A DNA stretch of 63,919 nucleotides from JAJPHF01 sp035293805 (GTDB lineage: Bacteria > Chloroflexota > UBA6077 > JAJPHF01): assembly GCA_035293805.1 (NCBI GenBank), contig DATGMD010000012.1, forward strand, positions 1 to 63,919. The letters run 5' to 3'. The translations under genes were made by a program, and so were the position numbers. The notes below the pieces were generated by a model. It ran no database searches, had not been told where the DNA came from, and saw nothing but the letters and a program-made list of their open reading frames with translations. Below are positions 15,200 to 23,697 of this stretch, one piece after another; the first letter of the stretch is position 1, and every line of letters starts with the position of its first letter.

Positions 15200-17077
15200 C
15201 TAGCTGAAGCCGCCGCCGCCGCCCCCGCCGCCGCCGCTGCTGCCGCCGAAATCGCCGAAGCCGCCGCCGCTCCAGCCGCTGTCCCCGCCATGCGAGAACA
15301 CGTCCGACGCGCGGCCCAGCATCTCGGCCAGGCTGTCGCTGGCCTGCTGCGGCCCGCCGAACCCGGGCGGCCCGCCTGGCCCGGCGCCCGCGTGGCCCGC
15401 GCCACCGCCCGCGTGTCCCCAGCCGCCGCCGTAGCCGCCGTAGCCCCACGGATACCAGCCCGGGGTGCCGATGATGACGGGGCCGCCGCCCTGGTACCAG
15501 GCGGGCGCGGGCGCCCCGCTGGCCGCAAAGCGCTCGATCCAGGCGCGGTCCAGGCCGAAGGCCACCGCGTAGGGCAGGTAGCGCTGGAACTCGTCGTGCT
15601 GGGCCGTGTCGCGCCCGCTGGCGAGCCCCGTGAGGTAGCGCCGGAAGGCGCGCCAGCGCTGGGCGGCCAGCGCCCCGGCGCGAGTGCGCTGCGGCATGTG
15701 CGGCGCCAGCGCCAGCAGCACGCCGCCGAGCGCCAGGAGCCCGACGAACGGCAGCCAGCCGAGGTCCGAGTAGGTTTCGAGCCAGCCGCCGACGAAGATG
15801 GCGCCCACGACACCCACGACGGCCAGCACCACGCCGAGCTGGCGGTAGCGCGACCGCACTACGCCGGGGTTGTCGGTGAACAGCCCCTCCTGTACCACCT
15901 CGCGGTACAGCGCCGCCTCGATCGCGGGGATCGCCGCCGCGAACGTTCCTCGTACGCGCGACAACCGCACCTTGTTCGCCTCGCCGAACAGAGTTAAGAG
16001 CAGTAACCGCTCGTGCTCCCGCAGCCCCGCCTCGTTCGTGCCGAGCCGCTCCAGCTCGTAGTCGCGCACCGGGCCGATTGGCGTCGGCTCCTCGATCTGC
16101 GTCATGCGCAGCACCCCGCGGTTGCCGAGGTCGACGAGCGTCGCCACGGCGTCCTGCACGTCGGCCCGCTCGTCCAGCAGCGTGCCCGCCAGCGGCGCCG
16201 GCAGGTCGCTGGGCGGCGCGCTCACGACGCCGGCGCCGGGCGCCACGTCGGGGTCCCGCCCGCGGGTGCGCCACAGCAGCACCAGGCCCGCCAGGCCGAC
16301 GGCGGGGATCAGCAGGCCCAGCACGAGGAAGACGAAGTTCAGCGCCGGCCGCACCGTCTGCGCCAGCACGTCGGCGCGGTCGGCCGCGGCCTGCCAGCTT
16401 GGTGGCTGGGCGGTCACCAGCCCGTGCGGGAACTGCACCCGCACGGTGAGCCCGGTGCCCGCGCCGAGATCGCGCGTCTCGAACGCCACCGTGCGGGGAT
16501 CCACCTGGCGGCCCGTGCCGTGCAGCCGCTCGGGATAGGCCGCCAGCTTGAGCTGGTCGGCGCTCACGTCGGCGGGCAGGTGGACCAGGACGCGCGCCTG
16601 CCGCACGGGGTAGCTGAGGTCCGCGGGGATCGCCTGCCAGTACACCTGGTCGCCGTCCGGATAGACGCGCAGCGCCCCCTCGGCTCGGTAGCTCAGCTCG
16701 AAGGTGCGCGACGCATTCGCGGTGGGGGCGAACCACCAGTCGACGCGGAGGGTGTTGCTGTTCCGGCTCGTCTGGAACGTGCCCGGGCGATCGCTGCCGG
16801 GCTGGTATGGCTGGCCCGGCTCGCCTACCTGCACGTCGTGCAGCCCCTCGACGCGCGTCAGGTCGATCGTCTGGTAGCCGTGGCGGAACGGCCCGCCATT
16901 GAAGTCGAGGGTGAGCCGCTCGACCACCGCGAGCGCGCCGCCGTCCTCGACAGTCAGGTCCACGTCGTAGCGCTCTGCCGCCACACTGCCGGCCTGCGCC
17001 AGCGCGGGCAGCCACCCCGGCGCCCACGCCAGCCAGGCGAGCCCGAGCGCCAGAAGCCAGCGCCATGCCGGCCGCAT
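15200..17077 (-). CDS. DUF2207 membrane protein with signal peptide and poly-Gly tail
   Basis: 625 residues from ATG at 17077 (GGAGAGGAGAG just upstream). A cleavable signal peptide (1 to about 27, ending LPALAQA) leads into the DUF2207 extracytoplasmic domain (ERYDVDLTVEDGGALAVVER, the F-R-H-G-Y-Q-T-I motif). A transmembrane helix lies near 255-280, a cytoplasmic part follows, then two more helices at about 430-480. The C-terminus is low-complexity, GGSGWSGGGFGDFGGSSGG and a run of glycines ending in FS, the usual tail of this family. DUF2207 proteins are envelope proteins of unknown role, common in Gram-positive bacteria and Chloroflexota. It is the first gene of an operon with the DUF4178-like gene. 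Confidence 0.85.
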   Translation of the reverse strand: MRPAWRWLLALGLAWLAWAPGWLPALAQAGSVAAERYDVDLTVEDGGALAVVERLTLDFNGGPFRHGYQTIDLTRVEGLHDVQVGEPGQPYQPGSDRPGTFQTSRNSNTLRVDWWFAPTANASRTFELSYRAEGALRVYPDGDQVYWQAIPADLSYPVRQARVLVHLPADVSADQLKLAAYPERLHGTGRQVDPRTVAFETRDLGAGTGLTVRVQFPHGLVTAQPPSWQAAADRADVLAQTVRPALNFVFLVLGLLIPAVGLAGLVLLWRTRGRDPDVAPGAGVVSAPPSDLPAPLAGTLLDERADVQDAVATLVDLGNRGVLRMTQIEEPTPIGPVRDYELERLGTNEAGLREHERLLLLTLFGEANKVRLSRVRGTFAAAIPAIEAALYREVVQEGLFTDNPGVVRSRYRQLGVVLAVVGVVGAIFVGGWLETYSDLGWLPFVGLLALGGVLLALAPHMPQRTRAGALAAQRWRAFRRYLTGLASGRDTAQHDEFQRYLPYAVAFGLDRAWIERFAASGAPAPAWYQGGGPVIIGTPGWYPWGYGGYGGGWGHAGGGAGHAGAGPGGPPGFGGPQQASDSLAEMLGRASDVFSHGGDSGWSGGGFGDFGGSSGGGGGGGGGFS

Positions 17078-17720
17078 CGCTCTCTCCTCTCCACGCCGCG
17101 TTCGTATTCCTGAATGGCCGTATCTCTTATTCTCGCTCATTGCGCACGGTTGTGAGTGAATACGCGCCGTCTCCGCCGCAAAGCGGGCAGCCGCGTATCG
17201 CGCCGGCGTGCTTTGCACGGTATGTAGCGGTCGCGCGAGCCCTGTTTATCGAGTTCTCGGCTCTGCCCTGCAGCTCCGCCCAAACTGCGCGGTATCGCTC
17301 CTGGCACACGGGCTGCGGAAGAAGCTAGCAACCGTCGCCAGGACGTGGGCCAGCCACTACCAGCGCGCTTTGCTGCTGATGGCGCGTTGCACGCGGGCGT
17401 CCAGATCGCGGCAGGGGCAACGAGCCGCGTGTGGCATGTAGCTTGCATCGTCCTGTAGTAGCAGTGAACAGCGTTGGCAAGACGGCGAGGAAATGCCGCG
17501 AAAGGAGGGTGAACGATAGGGTTCACGGCTGGCTTTGGCACCAGTTGAAGTAGAGGTGCGAAGTACAGCCGACTTGGAGGTTACCGCCGGGGGATGGCCC
17601 CGCCCGATGCGTGGGCGGCTTCGCGGGGTGATGATAGACCCGAGCGTCCTTCCTGCGTCAAGCGCTAGCGACGGCTCCCTCGGCTGTCTGGTCCCCATAC
17701 TCGCTGGAGGAGAGAGAGAC
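17078..17720. other. Noncoding stretch of 643 nt between divergent genes
   Basis: Lies between the DUF2207 gene (leftward) and a stress-protein gene (rightward) and should hold both promoters. It is less GC-rich near 17100-17170. I see no convincing gene: a 60-codon leftward frame at 17127-17309 with a CPLCGG motif has no ribosome site. A purine-rich GAGGAGAGAGAG directly before 17721 is the ribosome site of the stress gene. No confident promoter or operator is visible. Confidence 0.4.
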
Positions 17721-19037
17721 ATGACACGCACGGCAGTGGGCTATTTTCGTGACCGAAGCACGGCGGATGCCGCCTACGACGATCTCCTGAAGAACGGCTT
17801 CAACCGTGACGACATCAGCATCATGGGCCGGGGTCGCGAGGGCGGTAAGGGCCTGGCCGATCACGACCACGACGAGGTAGGCGTCGGGCAGGGCGCGGCC
17901 GTGGGCGTCATCGAGGGGATTCTGATCGGGGCGGCCGCCATGCTCATCCCGGGCATCGGCCCGGTCGTGGCCGTCGGCCCTCTGGCGGCGGGGCTCGCGG
18001 GCGCCATCACCGGCGGCGTCACTGGCGTGATCGTCGGCGGCATCGTGGGCGCGCTCGAGGACGCGGGCGTCGACCGCGACACCGCCCAGTACTATGACGA
18101 GCGCTTCAAGCAGGGCGGCTACCTGCTCACCGTGCGCACCAACGACATGGAGTACGACAAGGCGCGCATGATTCTCCAGCGCCACGACGGCGACGTGCGT
18201 GGCTCGACGGCGACCACGCCGAACCCGGCCATGGCCGCCGGGACCACCGACACCGCCCGGCCGGCCACGATGCCGGCCAGTGCCACGACGGCCGGCTGGG
18301 ACACCGCGATGCCCGGCTATCGCAACCGCTGGCAGGAGCGCTACGGCACGAGCGGCGGGCGCTGGGAAGACGTCGAGCCGGCGTATCGCTACGGTTACGA
18401 GATGCGCAACAACCCCGCCTATCGCGGGCGCACATGGACGGAGGCCGAGCCGGAGCTGCGCCGCGACTGGGAGTCCCGCCATCACGACCGCCCGTGGGAC
18501 CGTGTCGCCAACTTCATCCGGGACACCTGGGACGAGAAGACCGACCACGACCAGAGCGTGCAGCTCAAGGAGGAGCGGCTGCGGCCGGAGAAGGAGAGCG
18601 TCAAGGCCGGCGAGGTCGCCCTGCGCAAGGACGTCGTGACCGAGCAGAAGAGCGTCGACGTGCCCGTGACGCACGAGGAGGTCGTCGTCGAGCGCCGGCC
18701 GGTCGAAGGCCGCCGACCGGCGACGGGCGACGTCCGCGAGGGCGAAGAGGTCCGCGTGCCGGTACAGGAAGAGAAGGTGCGCCTGGAGAAGCAGCCGGTC
18801 GTTACCGAGGAGGTGCGCGTGGAGAAGCGGCCCGTCACGGAGACGGAGCACGTCACGGGCACTGTCCGCCGCGAGGAGGCGCGGGCCGTGCCGACGGGCG
18901 ACGTGGACGTGCGGGACGACAAGGGCACGACTCGCCCGGGCGAGGTCGGCACGCCCGGCGCCGTGAGCACGCCAGGGCTAACCCACCAACACACGTTCGT
19001 GGAAGGCCGCTGCGAGTGCGGCGCGCGCAAGGTCTAG
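17721..19037 (+). CDS. Stress protein: YflT-like (17M) N-domain, glycine zipper, DUF2382 C-domain
   Basis: 438 residues from ATG 17721, preceded by GGAGGAGAGAGAG. The N-terminus MTRTAVGYFRDRSTADAAYD and FNRDDISIMGR is the heat-induced 17M/YflT fold. A long glycine-zipper segment follows (IGAAAMLIPGIGPVVAVG through GGVTGVIVGGIVG, about residues 74-112), able to enter or bind membranes. After a hydrophilic linker, residues of about 275-405 are a DUF2382 (YsnF/AvaK) domain with alternating E-x-V-x-V-x strands. The protein ends in THQHTFVEGRCECGARKV, a His/Cys group that could bind metal. It heads a run of four related stress genes (to 21324). A hairpin repeat and then a terminator-like hairpin follow. 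Confidence 0.85.
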   Translation: MTRTAVGYFRDRSTADAAYDDLLKNGFNRDDISIMGRGREGGKGLADHDHDEVGVGQGAAVGVIEGILIGAAAMLIPGIGPVVAVGPLAAGLAGAITGGVTGVIVGGIVGALEDAGVDRDTAQYYDERFKQGGYLLTVRTNDMEYDKARMILQRHDGDVRGSTATTPNPAMAAGTTDTARPATMPASATTAGWDTAMPGYRNRWQERYGTSGGRWEDVEPAYRYGYEMRNNPAYRGRTWTEAEPELRRDWESRHHDRPWDRVANFIRDTWDEKTDHDQSVQLKEERLRPEKESVKAGEVALRKDVVTEQKSVDVPVTHEEVVVERRPVEGRRPATGDVREGEEVRVPVQEEKVRLEKQPVVTEEVRVEKRPVTETEHVTGTVRREEARAVPTGDVDVRDDKGTTRPGEVGTPGAVSTPGLTHQHTFVEGRCECGARKV

Positions 19038-19051
19038 CTGCCGGCCCGGTT

Positions 19052-19082
19052 AGTGTGTAGGTTTGGCTTCGCCAAACCTACA
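19052..19082. repeat. Hairpin repeat, TTTGGC-core family, copy 3
   Basis: TGTGTAGGTTTGGC (19052-19065) and GCCAAACCTACACA (19069-19082) form a perfect 14-bp stem around a TTC loop, 14 nt after the stop at 19037. The outer arms differ from copy 2 but still pair. Confidence 0.7.
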
Positions 19083-19136
19083 CATCATCCCTAGCCGGGT
19101 GCTCAGCTGCCGAACTCGATCGCCGCGCGGAAGCAT

Positions 19137-19167
19137 CACGAGAGGGGCCGATCCGGCCCCTCTCGTG
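19137..19167. terminator. Hairpin terminator
   Basis: CACGAGAGGGGCCG (19137-19150) and CGGCCCCTCTCGTG (19154-19167) form a perfect 14-bp stem with an ATC loop between two rightward stress genes. There is no T-run. Confidence 0.6.
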
Positions 19168-19266
19168 TCATCTCCAGGCGCTGGTACACCGTTTGCATTG
19201 AAGAGGTCTTAAGACAGCGGACAGCGCTCATCGCCGGATGAAGCCCGGGAGAGATAGGAGCAGCGA

Positions 19267-20061
19267 ATGTACCCGAATGATGATCGCCAGCAGAGGCACC
19301 CGCCGGTCCGGCCGCCGGATGCCTCCGACCCGCTCGCCGCCGAGCGCCCGGTCGCCGCGGCCAGACCCGAGGACGTTCCCGTGGCCGAGTCGGCAACGGG
19401 CTACCGGACGGGCGGTACGTATCCCCAGCCGGCCGCTACCGCTCCGACGACGGACGCGAACGCCAGGACGTCGAGCGTCCCTCCGACGACAGGCGCCAAC
19501 GTCGGGCCGCCGGACGCCCGGGCGAGGCTCGGCAGCCAGGCCGCGTACCGGACCGACGCGCCCGGCGAGCGCACGCTGGAGCTGCGCGAGGAGCAGCTGG
19601 TCGCCCACAAGGACCTGCGCCAGGCCGGCGAGATCACCGTGCGCACCGTGGTGGAAGAGGTGCCTGGCCGGCTAGAGGTCGAGGCGCAGCGCGAGGAAGT
19701 CGAGATCGAGCACTGCCCGGTCGGCCAGATCGTCAACGAGCGGGTCGGCCCTTACGAGGAGAACGGCGTGCTCGTCGTGCCGGTCTACGAGGAGCAGCTC
19801 GTCGTGGTGAAGCGTTTGGTGCTCAAGGAGCACCTGCGCGTGCGCCGCGTGGCCAGCACCGAGCACCAGGTCTTCGAGGACAAGCTGCGCCGCGACCGGC
19901 TGGTGATCGAGGACCCGAACAACACCCATTTCGTCCACGAGCAATATGGCAATGTGGGCGACAAGCCCGGCGACCGCGCCGTGCCGGCGGGCGGCCGCGA
20001 GCGCGAAGAGCACGACGACGGCGGCCTGCTCGGCCACCTGGTGCGCAAGGCCCTCGGCTAG
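19267..20061 (+). CDS. DUF2382 (YsnF/AvaK) stress protein
   Basis: 264 residues. The N-terminal 95 residues are hydrophilic and disordered (P, A, T, D rich). Residues of about 98-215 form the DUF2382 domain: LELREEQLVAHKDLRQAGEI, VRTVVEEVPGRLEVEAQREE, then GVLVVPVYEEQLVVVKRLVL and LKEHLRVRRV. A hydrophilic tail ends in LVRKALG. YsnF-type proteins are general-stress proteins; the domain is also found on cell-surface proteins (AvaK), but here there is no signal peptide. The start ATG has GAGAGATAGGAGCAGCG upstream. It lies between two YflT-like genes. Confidence 0.85.
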   Translation: MYPNDDRQQRHPPVRPPDASDPLAAERPVAAARPEDVPVAESATGYRTGGTYPQPAATAPTTDANARTSSVPPTTGANVGPPDARARLGSQAAYRTDAPGERTLELREEQLVAHKDLRQAGEITVRTVVEEVPGRLEVEAQREEVEIEHCPVGQIVNERVGPYEENGVLVVPVYEEQLVVVKRLVLKEHLRVRRVASTEHQVFEDKLRRDRLVIEDPNNTHFVHEQYGNVGDKPGDRAVPAGGREREEHDDGGLLGHLVRKALG

Positions 20062-20236
20062 CGCCGCGCGCGCCGTGTGGGCGCGGCTGGCTAGGCGCGC
20101 GCAACACGCATCCAGGGGCCGGGCAGCAATCACGCCGTGCCGGGCCGACGGCGACCGAAGGTAGCAGGCCTCGCGCGTAGCGCGGGGGCGTCTCGCCTCG
20201 GCGCGCACCGACCCAGGCCAATACGAGAGGTGTGGC

Positions 20237-20584
20237 ATGTTTTCAGGCGAGCCGTATCGTCGGGACGAGCTAACGACGCATTATCCCCCGGCGGATGCGG
20301 GCGGACGGCGCGCGGTGAGGCGCGGCGGGCTGCTGCCGCTCGAGGCGCACGTCGAGACGACGGCGCAGGGCTGCACCATCCGCCTGCCCGTGCGCGCGGA
20401 GTACGTGCGGGTGGGGAAGCGGCCGGTCGTGGTCGAGCAGGTCGTCGTCCACACCGCCCAGGTCAGCGAGACCGCCCACCTCGCCGACACCGTGCGCCGC
20501 GAGGAGCTGCACGTGGACGCCGAGGGCGACGTTCACGTGACCGAGCGGCGGGTCGATCCGTCGGGCGCCCTCTGGGAGCGGTAG
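20237..20584 (+). CDS. Short DUF2382-type stress protein
   Basis: 115 residues that hold one DUF2382 unit: LPLEAHVETTAQGCTIRLPV, then VRVGKRPVVVEQVVVHTAQV and LADTVRREELHVDAEGDVHV, with the same alternating strand pattern as the C-terminus of the 17721 and 19267 products but about half the length. The start ATG at 20237 has GAGAGGTG 6 nt upstream. The next gene starts 5 nt after its stop, so the two form an operon. The pair (DUF2382 then YflT-like) is the same two domains that are fused in the 17721 gene, in the reverse order. Confidence 0.75.
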   Translation: MFSGEPYRRDELTTHYPPADAGGRRAVRRGGLLPLEAHVETTAQGCTIRLPVRAEYVRVGKRPVVVEQVVVHTAQVSETAHLADTVRREELHVDAEGDVHVTERRVDPSGALWER

Positions 20585-20589
20585 AGACC

Positions 20590-21324
20590 ATGCGTACCGT
20601 AGTAGCACACTTCCGCGATCGCGCGTCGGCCGGCGCCGCCTACGACGAGCTGCAGCAGCGTGGCTTCCCCCGCGACGCCATCAGCATCGTCGAGCGCGGC
20701 CCGGAGGCGGGGCAGGCGCACGACACTGGCGAGCTAGTCACCCCCGGCCAGGGCGTCGCGGTGGGCGGGATCGCCGGGGTCCTCATCGGCGTTGGGGTCA
20801 TGCTGATTCCAGGCGTTGGGCCGATCCTGGCCGTCGGGCCGCTTGCCGCCGCGCTGGCTGGCGCCGTGACGGGCGGCGTGACGGGCGCTGTCACAGGCGG
20901 AATCGTCAGCGCGCTGGTGGACGCCGGGGTCGACGAGGACGCGGCGCGCTACTACGACGAGCTGGTACGGGAGGGCGGCGTGCTGCTAACGGTCAGCACC
21001 GAGGATCTCAACGTGCCCCTGGCGCGCGAGGTCCTGCACCGCCATGGCGGCGACCTGCGCGACACGGCCGGCGCGGCGGTGGCGGGCGGCACCACGGAAC
21101 GCCAGACGACCGGCACCGACCCCGGCGCCGTCGGTTTTCCCGACCCGCGGTCGCACATCGGCGACGATCCGGGCGTGGTCGGTACGCCGTACCACACGAA
21201 CACCGGCATGACCGGCTTCGATCAGCCCGCCCGCCCCGAGACGCCGTTGCCCGACCCCACGCGCGCCTCGCCCGCGCCCGCCGCGCCCGAGCCGCGCCGG
21301 CCCGGCGGTGCGCCCATCATCTAG
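20590..21324 (+). CDS. YflT-like (17M) stress protein with glycine zipper
   Basis: 244 residues from ATG 20590, five nt after the preceding stop. The N-terminus MRTVVAHFRDRASAGAAYDE and FPRDAISIVERG, the glycine zipper (VGVMLIPGVGPILAVG and AGAVTGGVTGAVTGGIV), DAGVDEDAARYYDELVREGG and the REVLHRHGGDLRD end are all clearly paralogous to the N-terminal half of the 17721 protein. The C-terminal 80 residues are P, G, D and T rich and disordered. Upstream in-frame sequence overlaps the DUF2382 gene and is not used. Likely a general stress protein. Confidence 0.85.
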   Translation: MRTVVAHFRDRASAGAAYDELQQRGFPRDAISIVERGPEAGQAHDTGELVTPGQGVAVGGIAGVLIGVGVMLIPGVGPILAVGPLAAALAGAVTGGVTGAVTGGIVSALVDAGVDEDAARYYDELVREGGVLLTVSTEDLNVPLAREVLHRHGGDLRDTAGAAVAGGTTERQTTGTDPGAVGFPDPRSHIGDDPGVVGTPYHTNTGMTGFDQPARPETPLPDPTRASPAPAAPEPRRPGGAPII

Positions 21325-21381
21325 CCGCCCCGCTTACTCCCCAGGACCGGCGGGTCGGAGGGCGCACGGCGTCCCCCACTC

Positions 21382-22455
21382 TTATTGCGCTGTCAGGCGC
21401 GCGAAGAAGCCTTCTTGCTGGAGCTGGTCCAGAAACGACTGGTCCAGCCAGTCCTCCACCTGCAGCCCCTGCACGTCGGGCTGCACGAGGGCCGTCAGCG
21501 CCTGCTGCTCACGGGCCTCCTCGACGGGCACGCGCAGGTCCAGCGGTAGCGTCTCACGGATCTGGTCGAGCTGCAGCAGCACCTTGTCCGGGTCGGTCTG
21601 TAGGCGCTTGGCGATGGCCGCGCCCACCCGCTGGCGCGCGTCGGCGTCGCTGCCGATGGCGCGGATGTACGTGTTCGCGGCGGCGAGCGCGCGCAGTAGG
21701 CGACGCGTCACCTCGGGCTGCTCGCGGAGCTGGTCGCGGCGCGTGACGACGCCGGTAATCTCCGGAATGCCGAGCTGGCCCAGGTCCCAGGCGTGGTAGC
21801 CGCGCGCCTTCGGCTCCGCCGAGGCCGTGTAGCTGATCGCCGCTCCGTCGATCGCGCCCTCCAGCAGGGCGGCGGTCGTGGTCGGCTCGTCGCCGGTGGT
21901 GATGATCGAGACGCCGTCGCGCGCGGGATCGACCCCCAGCCGTTTCAGCGCCGCCAGGGTCCGGATGTGGGGCGGGCCGCCGAACGACTGCACGCCGAAC
22001 GTCTTGCCGCGCAGGTCGTCGCCGGTGCTGAGCGGCGGCCGGACCACCAGGTCGGCGGCGGTCCGGGTGGTGGTCGCGCCGATGAAGACCACGTCGGATC
22101 CCCCCGCGCGGGCGGCGAGAAACGGCGGCAGCCCCGTCCAGGCGTAGTCGATCTCGCCCGCCACCAGCGCCGCTTGGGACACCGCTGCAGCCCGCGTCCG
22201 CTGCACGTCGATCGCCAGGCCGTACTGCTGGTCCAGGCCCAGGTCGGCGGCCACCCACACCGTCGCCACGTTCGGCGTCACCCCCGCGTGCGCCACCATG
22301 GCGGTCAGCGGCGCGGCCGGTGTCGGCTCGGGCGTCGGCGCTGCGGCGCCCGCGGCCCCGGCAGCGCCGCCAGCCGCCGGCGCTGCCGGGGCGGGCTGGC
22401 AGGCGGCCAGGCCCAGCACCACCAGTAATCCCGCTAGCCACCCTCGTCGCTGCAT
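21382..22455 (-). CDS. ABC-type solute-binding lipoprotein (NMT1/SsuA-like)
   Basis: 357 residues from ATG at 22455. The signal peptide ends in a lipobox LGLAAC (lipidated C19), followed by an Ala/Pro spacer. The mature domain has the NMT1/THI5/SsuA fold: VWVAADLGLDQQYGLAIDVQ, ALVAGEIDYAWTGLPPFLAA, the DDLRGKTFGVQSFGG hinge and LLEGAIDGAAISY. Proteins of this group bind sulfonates, nitrate, pyrimidines or aromatic acids. No permease or ATPase gene is near. An open frame continues a long way upstream of ATG 22455 but overlaps the divergent deacetylase gene and is not coding. It is divergent from the deacetylase at 22708. Confidence 0.9.
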   Translation of the reverse strand: MQRRGWLAGLLVVLGLAACQPAPAAPAAGGAAGAAGAAAPTPEPTPAAPLTAMVAHAGVTPNVATVWVAADLGLDQQYGLAIDVQRTRAAAVSQAALVAGEIDYAWTGLPPFLAARAGGSDVVFIGATTTRTAADLVVRPPLSTGDDLRGKTFGVQSFGGPPHIRTLAALKRLGVDPARDGVSIITTGDEPTTTAALLEGAIDGAAISYTASAEPKARGYHAWDLGQLGIPEITGVVTRRDQLREQPEVTRRLLRALAAANTYIRAIGSDADARQRVGAAIAKRLQTDPDKVLLQLDQIRETLPLDLRVPVEEAREQQALTALVQPDVQGLQVEDWLDQSFLDQLQQEGFFARLTAQ

Positions 22456-22638
22456 GGGCCACCCCCTTCGCCTGGACTGGTTCACCGGGCTGGGGGGACC
22501 GGCTCTCCCCCCCACCCGGGCTAGGCACGCAGCGTCCAGCCGTCGTCGCCAGCTCGCCTCCGGTATGGCGCGAAATGTACTCCATCGCCGGGCCGTGAGC
22601 AACGCTGCCGCGCTTACCTGTCGCCCGCCCGCCGGGGG

Positions 22639-22644
22639 TATACT
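22639..22644 (+). promoter_or_regulatory. -10 box candidate for the deacetylase gene
   Basis: TATACT at 22639-22644 in the divergent region, 64 nt before the start at 22708. The -35 is unclear (TTACCT with a 19-nt spacer). Confidence 0.3.
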
Positions 22645-22707
22645 CTGGCGCTCCGACCGGGGGCGGAGTCGGACATACGGGGCGGCCCAGGCTGCCGGGA
22701 GGTGGGG

Positions 22708-23583
22708 ATGAACAACACGCGCTACGAGTACAGCCCGATCGTCCGCCGCGCGCCGCTGCGCTGGCCCAACGACGCGCGCGTCGCCGTCTGGGTGATCCCC
22801 AACATCGAGCACTTTCATGCCGACCGGCCGGGCACGGCGCTGCGGCCGGGCAGCACTAACCAGGTGCCAGACGTCTACAACATGGCCTGGCGCGACTACG
22901 GCCTGCGCGTCGGCATCTGGCGGCAGATGGCGATTCTCGACAAATACGGCATCCGCGCCACCGTCGCGTTGAACGCCGAGGTCTGCGACCACTACCCGGT
23001 CGTCGTCGAGGAGGGCCTCAAGCGCGGCTGGGAGTACATGGGCCACGGGCTGACCAACTCGCAGGGCATGTACGGCCTCCCCGAGGACGAGGAGCGGGCG
23101 GTCATCCAGGGTACGGTCGACCGCATCGCGCGGGCAACGGGCCAGCGCCCGCGCGGCTGGCTCGGCCCCGGCCTGGCTGAGACGGCCCGCACGCCCGAGC
23201 TGCTGGTCGAGGCGGGCATCGAGTACGTCGGCGACTGGTGCGCCGACGACCAGCCATTCCCGCTGCGGGTCGAGGGCGGCCGGCTCATCGCCATGCCTTA
23301 CACCCTGGAGCTGAACGACATCCCGAACTTCCTCCAGCTGCACCACACGGGCCAGCAGTTCTACGAGACGATCCGCGACCAGTTCGACGTGCTCTACCAG
23401 GATGGCGAGACGACCGGGCGGGTCATGGCCATCGCCCTGCACCCGATGATCACCGGCCAGCCGCACCGCGCCAAGTACCTCGACCAGGCGCTCGGCTACA
23501 TCACCGGCCACCGCCAGGTCTGGCTCGCCACCGGCTCTGAGATCCTCGACGCCTACCTCGGGCAAAGCGGCGGCGTCAGGTAA
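22708..23583 (+). CDS. Polysaccharide deacetylase-family hydrolase (allantoinase PuuE-like)
   Basis: 291 residues. Start ATG 22708 is chosen because GGGAGG ends 5 nt before it; a GTG two codons earlier lies in that site. The protein follows the PuuE/cyclic-imidase pattern: WPNDARVAVWVIPNIEHF, DYGLRVGIWR, YGIRATVALNAEVCDHYP, WEYMGHGLTNSQGM, and GWLGPGLAETARTPELLVEA near the end of the NodB barrel, then ALHPMITGQPHR. The metal residues are partly unusual (NAEVCDHYP in place of T-F-D-D; H in GHG and H in ALHP). Members hydrolyse C-N bonds in cyclic amides or allantoin without a canonical deacetylase site. It sits upstream of an enolase-superfamily gene and opposite a binding protein, so a catabolic role is likely. 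Confidence 0.8.
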   Translation: MNNTRYEYSPIVRRAPLRWPNDARVAVWVIPNIEHFHADRPGTALRPGSTNQVPDVYNMAWRDYGLRVGIWRQMAILDKYGIRATVALNAEVCDHYPVVVEEGLKRGWEYMGHGLTNSQGMYGLPEDEERAVIQGTVDRIARATGQRPRGWLGPGLAETARTPELLVEAGIEYVGDWCADDQPFPLRVEGGRLIAMPYTLELNDIPNFLQLHHTGQQFYETIRDQFDVLYQDGETTGRVMAIALHPMITGQPHRAKYLDQALGYITGHRQVWLATGSEILDAYLGQSGGVR

Positions 23584-23627
23584 GCCACGGCGCATGCGCG
23601 GCCGCCCGGAGGCGGCTGGGGGCAAGG

Positions 23628-23652
23628 GGTAGGGCGGGGGCTCGTCCCCGTG
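23628..23652 (+). repeat. Intergenic short repeat (GTAGGGC..GGGCTCGTCCCC family)
   Basis: GTAGGGCGGGGGCTCGTCCC begins near 23629. The same unit, slightly different, occurs three times at 43302-43477. Confidence 0.5.
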
Positions 23653-23697
23653 TCGTGATCTCAGGCTTGCTCTCGCGCGGCGGACCAGGAGGGCACC

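Noticed and set aside
15184..15813. N-terminal extension of the DUF4178-like protein to 601 residues
   Set aside because: It overlaps the DUF2207 gene in another frame; ATG 15183 has a strong ribosome site.
17127..17309. 60-codon minus-strand frame with CPLCGG (possible zinc peptide)
   Set aside because: Starts at GTG without a ribosome site and has only one CxxC; could be real but is not supported.
17515..17560. Sigma-54 promoter (TGGCAC..TTGA) before the stress gene
   Set aside because: The -24 and -12 elements are too close together (only 3 nt between TGGCAC and TTG).
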